Part shown: positions 26,466-33,072 of the stretch, in pieces
How the letters are laid out: each line of letters starts with the position of its first letter
How positions within the stretch are numbered: the stretch's first letter is position 1
Source: Flavobacteriales bacterium
Lineage (GTDB): Bacteria > Bacteroidota > Bacteroidia > Flavobacteriales_F > PHOS-HE28
Reading direction: 5' to 3'
Assembly (NCBI GenBank): GCA_016704485.1
Contig: JADJAA010000001.1
Coordinates: forward strand, 248,001 to 312,000
Length of the DNA: 64,000 bases
Notes under the pieces: generated by a model
Databases searched by the model: none
Told to the model about the DNA's origin: nothing
What the model saw: the letters and a program-made list of their open reading frames with translations, nothing else
Program-made: the position numbers and the translations under genes

Positions 26466-27881
26466 ATGCAAGTAACCCGATCGAAGTACCTTTCAATATC
26501 TCGCTCTACGCTAGTGCGCATTGCATTGTTGCTACTTATCGTATTGCCGCTTCCAGCATTCGCTCAAGCTGCCCCATTGCCGCTCACAGGGCTTTCACTT
26601 TCAGGTGTACTTAGAGGGATATTGGGCATGGCCACCATCGTTGCGATCTCGTGGGTGTTCAGCGCAAAACGAAAACATGTTGATTGGAAAGTCGTCGGTA
26701 TCGGACTTGCTTTCCAATTGGTCCTAGCAGTATGCGTGCTTTATGTCCCTGCCGTGCAATGGGTGTTCGAGGTCGTCGGGAAAATATTCGTCAAGATCCT
26801 CGATTTCACCAAGATAGGAAGTGAATTCCTGTTCCGGGATATGATGGATATCAGCAGCTTCGGGTTCATTTTCGCATTGCAGATACTGCCCACTATCATC
26901 TTCTTCAGCGCATTGACGAGTGTGTTATTCTACCTCGGCATCATCCAGAAAGTAGTGTACGCCCTAGCATGGGCGTTGAATAAGACCATGAAGCTGAGCG
27001 GTGCTGAAAGTTTGAGCACTGCCGGGAACATCTTCCTTGGTCAGACCGAAGCACCGCTGATGATCAAAGCCTACCTTGACAAGATGAACCGGAGCGAGAT
27101 CTTCTTGGTCATGGTGGCCGGTATGGCAACTGTTGCCGGTGGTGTTCTTGCAGCATACGTCGGATTTCTGGGTGGCGACGATCCTGTGCAAAAGCTCTTC
27201 TTCGCGAAGCACTTACTCACTGCTAGCGTAATGGCTGCGCCAGGTGCAGTTGTTGTTGCCAAAATATTATTCCCGCAGACCGAAGTGATCAACGAACGCA
27301 TGGAAGTGAGCATGGAAAAGGTAGGATCCAATTTCCTCGACGCCATGGCGAATGGAACCAGCGAAGGCTTGAAACTCGCGGTGAACGTGGGTGCCATGCT
27401 ATTGGTCTTCTTCGCATTCATCGCCATGTTCAACTATGCCTTCTTCAAACTAGGTGATGTCACTGGAATGAACGCATGGGTAGTGAGTGTCTCAGGTGGC
27501 AACTTCAAAGCATTGTCATTGGAGTTCATTCTGGGGTATCTATTCGCACCACTGATGTGGTTGATCGGTGTGGCCAGTGAGGACATTACGCTAACAGGAA
27601 GACTTGTTGGTGAAAAGATCATCGCCAGCGAATTCGTGGGCTACGAGAGCTTAGCCGGTTTAAAGGCCGCGAACGCATTCACCTACAAGCGTAGCATCGT
27701 TATGGCGACATACATGCTTTGCGGTTTCGCGAATTTTGCCAGTATCGGCATTCAGATCGGCGGCATTGGTTCACTCGCACCTTCCAAAAGAGAATGGCTG
27801 AGTGAATTCGGATTCAGGGCGTTGCTCGGTGGCACACTCGCATCGTTGCTGAGTGCTACGATCGTTGGGATGATGATATGA
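26466..27881 (+). CDS. Concentrative nucleoside transporter (NupC/CNT family)
   Basis: Cation-coupled importer of nucleosides. Seen: an N-terminal hydrophobic segment (LLLIVLPLPAFAQAAPL) that looks like a signal sequence or extra helix; the gate region FLGQTEAPLMIKAYLDKMNRSE with the conserved GQTEAPL substrate/Na+ motif; and the C-terminal NupC domain with LCGFANFASIGIQIGGIGSL (GFANxxSIG). The 471 residues and about ten to eleven helices fit. Together with the two deoxynucleoside kinases and thyA in the window it suggests active nucleoside salvage. Confidence 0.95.
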   Translation: MQVTRSKYLSISRSTLVRIALLLLIVLPLPAFAQAAPLPLTGLSLSGVLRGILGMATIVAISWVFSAKRKHVDWKVVGIGLAFQLVLAVCVLYVPAVQWVFEVVGKIFVKILDFTKIGSEFLFRDMMDISSFGFIFALQILPTIIFFSALTSVLFYLGIIQKVVYALAWALNKTMKLSGAESLSTAGNIFLGQTEAPLMIKAYLDKMNRSEIFLVMVAGMATVAGGVLAAYVGFLGGDDPVQKLFFAKHLLTASVMAAPGAVVVAKILFPQTEVINERMEVSMEKVGSNFLDAMANGTSEGLKLAVNVGAMLLVFFAFIAMFNYAFFKLGDVTGMNAWVVSVSGGNFKALSLEFILGYLFAPLMWLIGVASEDITLTGRLVGEKIIASEFVGYESLAGLKAANAFTYKRSIVMATYMLCGFANFASIGIQIGGIGSLAPSKREWLSEFGFRALLGGTLASLLSATIVGMMI

Positions 27882-28220
27882 GGGGATCAGAAGATGTGTT
27901 GATCAGCTGATTTGCTGATTTGTGGGGATGGTCGAAGAGGGAACGCTCCCGCATTTTTCTTCTGCGGGACGCCACTGAAAGACATGATCTTCACAGATAG
28001 GAGCGGACGGTGATCATTATGATTAACACTGAATTTTGTAATGTCTTCTGGGTTTCAACAGTTAGTTAGCTCCGGAATAATTGGAGGCGCTCCTCCCCTC
28101 TCCTCGGGAGAGGGGTTGGGGGTGAGGTCCTTTGTGCAGTGCGGATGTTGATCCCTCTTTTTCACTTGACCTGATCTTGCTGTAATTGCAATGTTGTCAT
28201 GTCTGTTACGTTGAAGGAAC
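27882..28220. other. Gene-free stretch containing a GC-rich palindromic repeat
   Basis: 339 bases between the nucleoside transporter and the CHAP gene. No coding frame with sensible features was seen. CCCCTCTCC (28095-28103) and GGAGAGGGG (28107-28115) form a tight hairpin, followed by TTGGGGGTGAGG. The whole motif is of a kind found as a dispersed intergenic repeat in many bacteria. Confidence 0.55.
28094..28128. repeat. GC-rich hairpin repeat (CCCCTCTCC / GGAGAGGGG)
   Basis: Nine-base perfect stem with a 3-base loop and a flanking G-rich tail. Only one copy was seen in this window. It resembles widespread REP-like intergenic motifs, but mobility is not shown. Confidence 0.6.
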
Positions 28221-28805
28221 ATGGCCAAAAAACGATTGATAATGGGTGGTTTGCTGATCTGTTTTGCTACAGCGTTTGTGGTATGGCAACAGTGGGAACC
28301 TTCTAATAATGCTGTGCCTCATGCTGCCGGTGATCCGTTGGATAGTTTGAATGGCGTTGTGGTTTTCTACAATGCGGGCATAGGAAATGTGAGCGGAAGA
28401 AATGTGGTTGATGGATACAACGTTGGCTTGAAATACCAGTGTGTTGAATTCGTGAAACGCTATTATTTGGAACACTATTCCCATCGAATGCCCAATAGTT
28501 ATGGCCATGCGAAGGACTTCTTTTCAGCAAGGATCGCAGATGGTGATATCAATCCGGATAGAGGATTGTTGCAGTACACGAACGGAAGCAAGACCGTGCC
28601 CGAGGTCGGGGATCTCGTAGTCCTTGACGGATGGAAAGGAAACCCTTATGGACATGTAGCAATAATCAGTGCCGTGGAGGATGGGGAGGTCGAGTTGGTC
28701 CAACAGAATACGGGTAGTACACGTGTGGAATATGACCTCGATCTTATTGATGGGCGATGGAAGATCCAGAACAAAAGGATCCTGGGGTGGCTGCGTATGC
28801 CATGA
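28221..28805 (+). CDS. CHAP-domain amidase/peptidase-like protein
   Basis: 194 residues with an N-terminal membrane segment or uncleaved signal (LIMGGLLICFATAFVVW), so probably periplasmic. The CHAP (NlpC/P60-type) fold carries the catalytic Cys in YQCVEFVKRYY (Cys74), His in YGHVAII (His145) and the following polar residue in QQNTG (Asn). The YQCVEF block is close to the amidase half of glutathionylspermidine synthetase-like CHAP proteins. The substrate could be peptidoglycan cross-links or a small amide; the sequence does not decide. The gene stands alone before the ClC channel. Confidence 0.85.
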   Translation: MAKKRLIMGGLLICFATAFVVWQQWEPSNNAVPHAAGDPLDSLNGVVVFYNAGIGNVSGRNVVDGYNVGLKYQCVEFVKRYYLEHYSHRMPNSYGHAKDFFSARIADGDINPDRGLLQYTNGSKTVPEVGDLVVLDGWKGNPYGHVAIISAVEDGEVELVQQNTGSTRVEYDLDLIDGRWKIQNKRILGWLRMP

Positions 28806-28876
28806 CCACTGTTGATCACTTTCCAGGTTCAACGCTGTTCATACACTGAAGCCTTCTACTTTTAGCCCGCTTCGCA

Positions 28877-30271
28877 ATGAAGGAACCGTGGCATAAAGGG
28901 ATCCCTACCAGAGTACAGGCTGTAGCTTGGGCACAACTCGAGCGACTTCGGCAATGGGTGCTCAACAGCAACGCCAAGAACTTCGTGCTTCTGGCGCTAC
29001 CGTATCAAGTGAGTGCCATTCTTACTGCTTTGGTCGCAGTGGGCTATACCAAAGCGTTCCAATGGGCGGCTCGTTGGAACCATGGCCTCATCGATTCCAA
29101 CCCGCAGTTGATCTTCCTCACCGCACCGCTCGCTTTCCTTGCCAGTTGGTGGATGGTCAGGTTCTTTTCACCCATGGCAGGTGGCAGCGGTATTCCGCAA
29201 TTGATCGCAGCGGTAGAGACCGGGAATGATGAAGAAGAGAAAGATGGAAGTTGGCGCTTTCTGAATTTACGGATCATCATCGTAAAGATCGCATCCAGCA
29301 TCGCCATGGTTCTTGGCGGTGGCGCAATTGGCCGTGAAGGTCCTACGTTGCAGATCGCAGGTAGCATTTACCGCACGGTTCACAAACTACTGCCACCATT
29401 CTGGCCAAAGGTTAGCCGCAAGGTGATGATGGTGACCGGAGGTGCTGCGGGACTGAGCGCGGCGTTCAACACACCGCTCGGGGGGATCGTATTTGCAATA
29501 GAGGAATTAACGCGTACACATATCGCCAAATTCAGAACGGCCGTATTGAGCTCAGTGATCCTAAGTGGGATGACCGCACAATGGCTACTTGGGCCGTACC
29601 TGTTGTATGGTTACCCAAAAGTGGCAACGGTCGGTATTTCATTCATGTACAAACTCCTTGCAATAAGTGCCGTGTGTGGTTTCGTCGGTGCAATTTCAAG
29701 TAAGATGATGCTATTGCTTGATAGGGCCCGCCAAAGCTTCAAAGGGTGGACACCGCAACTATTCTTCGTGCTGGCGTGCGCATTCGTTTTTGCTGGTGTG
29801 GTCTATACCTTCGGTTCCATTTCTTTAGGCAGTGGCGGCAATCTCTTGGACGCCTATTTGTTCGAGGACAATCCCAACCCCACTTTCGCGAATGCAGCAG
29901 GACGTGTGTTCGGTAATATGTTCACGATGGGCGCTGGCGGCGCAGGTGGCATTTTTGCGCCAGCCCTTAGCTCCGGTGCCGCTATTGGCGGGTTGATCGG
30001 CTCATGGTTCAGTGTTGATCGCGGTGAACTGAACATGCTCATACTCGGTGGAATGTGCGCTTTCCTCACTGCCGTTACGCGCTCGCCGTTCACCAGCGCG
30101 ATCCTTGTATTGGAAATGACCGACCGGCATAGTGTGATCTTCCAATTAATGTACGCCTGTATGATCGCATCCATCGTTTCGCATGCCGTTGATAACCGAT
30201 CCGTTTATGATAGATTGAAAACGAGGTTGTTGGACCAACTGAAATTGATGCCACCCAGAGGTAAGTCGTGA
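28877..30271 (+). CDS. ClC-family chloride channel or H+/Cl- exchanger
   Basis: 464-residue integral membrane protein. Seen: the selectivity-filter blocks GGSGIPQ, GREGPTLQ (with the gating Glu), and GAGGIFAPALSSGA. The gating Glu favours exchange or gated transport over an open pore. There are no CBS domains, which explains the length. Many hydrophobic helices with internal antiparallel symmetry are consistent with the fold. It is followed by a gap of about 100 bases and thyA. Possible roles (acid resistance, fluoride or chloride handling) are not resolved; the filter is the ordinary chloride type. Confidence 0.94.
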   Translation: MKEPWHKGIPTRVQAVAWAQLERLRQWVLNSNAKNFVLLALPYQVSAILTALVAVGYTKAFQWAARWNHGLIDSNPQLIFLTAPLAFLASWWMVRFFSPMAGGSGIPQLIAAVETGNDEEEKDGSWRFLNLRIIIVKIASSIAMVLGGGAIGREGPTLQIAGSIYRTVHKLLPPFWPKVSRKVMMVTGGAAGLSAAFNTPLGGIVFAIEELTRTHIAKFRTAVLSSVILSGMTAQWLLGPYLLYGYPKVATVGISFMYKLLAISAVCGFVGAISSKMMLLLDRARQSFKGWTPQLFFVLACAFVFAGVVYTFGSISLGSGGNLLDAYLFEDNPNPTFANAAGRVFGNMFTMGAGGAGGIFAPALSSGAAIGGLIGSWFSVDRGELNMLILGGMCAFLTAVTRSPFTSAILVLEMTDRHSVIFQLMYACMIASIVSHAVDNRSVYDRLKTRLLDQLKLMPPRGKS

Positions 30272-30342
30272 TTTTTTCGACCCCAGTAGTGTGAAGAAAG
30301 CGCTTGTTCGTAAACTGTGAAAACACATAGCCTTGTTATCGG

Positions 30343-30350
30343 TAATTTTG
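30343..30350 (+). promoter_or_regulatory. -7 element for thyA
   Basis: TAATTTTG followed by C, a full TAnnTTTG match 29 bases before the thyA ATG. The predicted leader is about 24 bases. Confidence 0.5.
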
Positions 30351-30378
30351 CAGTGATTAACGTTCACCGCACTGATCC

Positions 30379-31173
30379 ATGCAGCAATACCACGACCTAC
30401 TTCGACACATTCTAAAAAATGGTACGCGCAAGGAAGACCGCACCGGCACTGGCACGGTGAGCTGTTTCGGCTACCAGATGCGGTTCGACCTTGCCGATGG
30501 TTTCCCGCTGCTTACCACGAAAAAATTGCATACCAAAAGTATCATCCATGAACTGCTCTGGTTCTTGAAAGGTGATACCAATATCAAGTACCTCCGGGAT
30601 AACGGTGTGAAGATCTGGGACGAATGGGCGGATGCCGATGGCAACCTCGGTCCGGTATATGGTTACCAATGGCGCAACTGGCCAGCACCCAATGGTGGAA
30701 GCATCGATCAGATCACCATATTGGTGGAGATGATCAAAAAGAATCCGGATAGCCGACGGTTGATCATAACCGCGTGGAACCCCGCTGATGTGGACCGCAT
30801 GGCACTCCCACCCTGTCATTGCTTGTTCCAATTCTATGTGGCCGATGGTAAACTAAGTTGCCAATTGTATCAACGCAGTGCGGATACTTTTTTAGGCGTG
30901 CCCTTCAACATTGCGAGCTATGCCCTCCTGACATTAATGATGGCGCAAGTGTGCGGCCTGAAGCCCGGAGAATTCATCCATACGTTCGGTGATGTGCATT
31001 TGTATGCGGATCATATGGAACAATCGCAATTACAATTATCGCGTGATATTCGTCCATTGCCAACGTTGCATATCGACCCAAGCGTTACCGATCTGTTCGA
31101 TTTCAAATTCGAACATTTCACATTGACCGATTACGATCCACATCCGCATATTAAAGCGGCAGTTTCCGTGTAG
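30379..31173 (+). CDS. thyA: Thymidylate synthase
   Basis: Converts dUMP to dTMP with methylenetetrahydrofolate. It is 264 residues, the same length as the E. coli enzyme. Seen: MQQYHDLLRHILKNGTRKEDRTGTGT, shortened here to the opening RTGTGTVSCFG with the phosphate-binding Arg; ELLWFLKGDTNI; the catalytic Cys in LPPCHCLFQFYV; QRSADTFLGVPFNIASYALL; and the substrate-binding HLYADHMEQ. The reaction produces dihydrofolate, which the downstream folA product recycles. The two are separated by a palindromic repeat of about 50 bases. Confidence 0.97.
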   Translation: MQQYHDLLRHILKNGTRKEDRTGTGTVSCFGYQMRFDLADGFPLLTTKKLHTKSIIHELLWFLKGDTNIKYLRDNGVKIWDEWADADGNLGPVYGYQWRNWPAPNGGSIDQITILVEMIKKNPDSRRLIITAWNPADVDRMALPPCHCLFQFYVADGKLSCQLYQRSADTFLGVPFNIASYALLTLMMAQVCGLKPGEFIHTFGDVHLYADHMEQSQLQLSRDIRPLPTLHIDPSVTDLFDFKFEHFTLTDYDPHPHIKAAVSV

Positions 31174-31225
31174 GGGCGAACGATCGTTCGCCCGGTAACG
31201 AAAAACGATCGTTCGCCCGGTAACG
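31174..31225. repeat. Palindrome and 21-bp direct repeat between thyA and folA
   Basis: 31174-31193 is a perfect 20-base palindrome (GGGCGAACGATCGTTCGCCC). A 21-base unit at 31180-31200 is repeated exactly at 31205-31225 with four bases between. It begins directly after the thyA stop codon. It could end transcription, stabilise the mRNA or be a dispersed intergenic repeat. Confidence 0.85.
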
Positions 31226-31272
31226 GTGAACGATTACACCTGCCGCATTTTTGACAATACGCACACGAAAAC

Positions 31273-31782
31273 ATGATCATCTCAGCAATTGCAGCCGTTT
31301 CGGATAACGGTATCATCGGGCGTGATAGCGATCTGCCGTGGCATTTGCCGGATGATATGCAGTTCTTCCAGCGGACAACGCGCGGGCATCATATCATCAC
31401 CGGGCGCAAGAATTACGAAACCATTCCTGCGAAATACCGTCCGTTGAAGGATCGTGTGAACATTGTTGTTACACGCAATAAGAATTACACGGCCGAAGGG
31501 GCTATTGTAGTGCATTCACTCAAAGCAGGTCTCGAACTCGCTAAGAGGGCTGATGAGGTCGAGGTATTCATAATTGGAGGGGGCCAGATCTATGCTGAGG
31601 CCATGACGAACGTCCTGATCGATAAATTGTATATCACTGAGGTTCATGCCACTGTTGAAGGCGATACCCACTTTCCGGATATCGATAAAAATAACTGGAA
31701 AGAAACGCTGCGCGAATTCCATTCTTCCGATGAAAGGCACGAAATCAGCTTTAGTTTCGTTGTATTGGAGCGGCTCAGTTAA
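31273..31782 (+). CDS. folA: Dihydrofolate reductase
   Basis: NADPH-dependent reduction of dihydrofolate to tetrahydrofolate. The 169 residues match chromosomal DHFRs. Seen: IISAIAAVSDNGIIGRDSDL, the N-terminal strand and Met20-type loop; LPWHLPDDMQFFQRTT with the catalytic acidic residue (Asp); GRKNYETIPAKYRPLKDR; and FIIGGGQIYAEAM, the cofactor-binding GG. Trp/Phe positions are the usual ones, so nothing suggests an altered drug-resistant form. It follows thyA in the same direction, giving a thymidylate cycle pair. Confidence 0.96.
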   Translation: MIISAIAAVSDNGIIGRDSDLPWHLPDDMQFFQRTTRGHHIITGRKNYETIPAKYRPLKDRVNIVVTRNKNYTAEGAIVVHSLKAGLELAKRADEVEVFIIGGGQIYAEAMTNVLIDKLYITEVHATVEGDTHFPDIDKNNWKETLREFHSSDERHEISFSFVVLERLS

Positions 31783-31828
31783 ACCTTTTGGACCGATCGT
31801 GCGTCAAAACCCACCAAACCTCCTCAAA

Positions 31829-32626
31829 ATGCTCCTACGAACTTCGATCGCTGTCTTGGCAGCCGCCACCCTACTGCTCACCTCTTGCCGTAGAGAAAAA
31901 GACCCCGAACCTGACTTGGACTACACAAGTGCCAGTGATAACTCACGTGCCGAGGATGTCTTCAATGATATGCTCTTACAGGTTGACAATGCCGTTGACG
32001 AGAACGGTCTACGTGATGAATGCGCACCAACGGTTACGTTCGACACAACCTCAACGCCGCGCACGATCACACTCGATTTTGGTTCCGTGAATTGCACAGC
32101 CCCAAATGGTAGGTTGCGCCGTGGTCGGGTCCAGGTCAGTTATACCGGTCACTACCGCGACCAAGGAACGGTGATCACCATTACGCCTGATAATTACCAT
32201 GTGAATAACATCTTTGTACAAGGTTCCAAAACCGTAACCAATCTAGGCCCCAACACAGCAGGGCATCTTGCTTTCAGTGTTGTAGTGAACGGCACCCTGA
32301 CTGCTGATGATGGATCCTGGACTTCTACCCACCAAGCTCAACGGACGCGCACCTGGATCGAAGGATCTACCACAGCACAGATCCTGGATGATGTGTATTT
32401 GATCACCGGGAACGGAAGTGGTGTGAACCGGAATGGCGTTGCCTATTCACTTGCGATCACCAACGCATTGCGTGTTCAAGTGGGTTGTCCTTACATCACA
32501 CAAGGCACTGTACAGGTCACACCGGTGGGAAGACCCGTGGTTGGTATCGATTGGGGAAGTGGTACGTGTGACGGAACGTTTACAGTTACCGTCAACGGGC
32601 AGACCTATACGGTTACGATCGGTTGA
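31829..32626 (+). CDS. Lipoprotein of unknown function
   Basis: 265-residue predicted lipoprotein. The ATG at 31829 gives the signal MLLRTSIAVLAAATLLLTSC with the lipobox LLTSC; longer in-frame readings overlap folA and are rejected. The mature protein begins with a charged linker, then DECAPTVTFDTTSTPRTITL, LDFGSVNCTAPNGRLRRGRV and repeated beta-rich segments rich in Thr and Val (for example DGTFTVTVNGQTYTVTIG). This profile resembles Bacteroidota surface lipoproteins of unknown role. No enzyme motif was recognised. Confidence 0.72.
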   Translation: MLLRTSIAVLAAATLLLTSCRREKDPEPDLDYTSASDNSRAEDVFNDMLLQVDNAVDENGLRDECAPTVTFDTTSTPRTITLDFGSVNCTAPNGRLRRGRVQVSYTGHYRDQGTVITITPDNYHVNNIFVQGSKTVTNLGPNTAGHLAFSVVVNGTLTADDGSWTSTHQAQRTRTWIEGSTTAQILDDVYLITGNGSGVNRNGVAYSLAITNALRVQVGCPYITQGTVQVTPVGRPVVGIDWGSGTCDGTFTVTVNGQTYTVTIG

Positions 32627-32636
32627 GGTAATAGCC

Positions 32637-32688
32637 CGCTATTTGCTGCTGGCTGCTGGCCATTGGCTATTAGCTGCTGGCTATTTAT
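32637..32688 (+). repeat. Imperfect GCTGCTGGC / GCTATTAGC simple repeat
   Basis: Short, decayed direct repeats (GCTATTTGCTGCTGGC, GCTGCTGGCC, GGCTATTAGC, TGCTGGCTATTT) immediately after the lipoprotein gene. They look like slippage products rather than coding sequence. Confidence 0.6.
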
Positions 32689-32689
32689 T

Positions 32690-32735
32690 GTTCATGGGTG
32701 TATTGAATGTTCATGCTTTCAATACGCCCATGAAC
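32690..32735. repeat. 18-bp inverted repeat (hairpin)
   Basis: GTTCATGGGTGTATTGAA (32690-32707) pairs with TTCAATACGCCCATGAAC (32718-32735) with one G-U-compatible mismatch and a 10-base loop. It may terminate the lipoprotein transcript, though no T run follows directly. Confidence 0.7.
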
Positions 32736-32781
32736 GAGCCGATCTTCTTTTGGACCAAAACGATTTTTTCCAACCACGCGA

Positions 32782-33060
32782 TCAACAAATCTTCAGATCA
32801 GTCACCCCGGAGAGCGTGAAGCGATAGTCCGGGGACCAGCCTCTGCGTTGCAGGATCATCATTCTTGTTTGCAACTCGAACGCAGGACCCCTGAGCGTAT
32901 TTGAAGTAACGGTACTTCTCCTTTTTTCGCTCCTACGCGAACTTCCTTCCATAATATTCGATGGGATCGAACATGTTGCATCATCGGCTTGGTCGCGTAT
33001 TAGGAGTAACCCGAGTTGCCTGTAGCTAAAAGCAATTGACCAGTAGCGAATTACACATCC
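32782..33060 (-). pseudogene. Decayed four-helix-bundle (S23/IVS-type) protein gene
   Basis: The minus-strand frame retains the family core DQADDATCSIPSNIMEG and, further on, AFELQTRMMILQRRGW, corresponding to QxRRAAxSIPSNIAEG and AxELET in intact members. Between them the expected residues (Y-FL-IA-GS) occur in another frame, as LLQIRSG, so two compensating shifts are present. The 5' third of the gene is missing where the PIG-L promoter begins. It is therefore a remnant. The simple repeat and hairpin lie just beyond its 3' end, and an intact relative lies 3 kb to the right. Confidence 0.7.
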
Positions 33061-33068
33061 TAACTTCG
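33061..33068 (+). promoter_or_regulatory. Possible -7 element for the PIG-L gene
   Basis: TAACTTCG followed by C, ending four bases before the ATG at 33073. If used, the transcript would be leaderless or nearly so. Confidence 0.35.
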
Positions 33069-33072
33069 CCGA

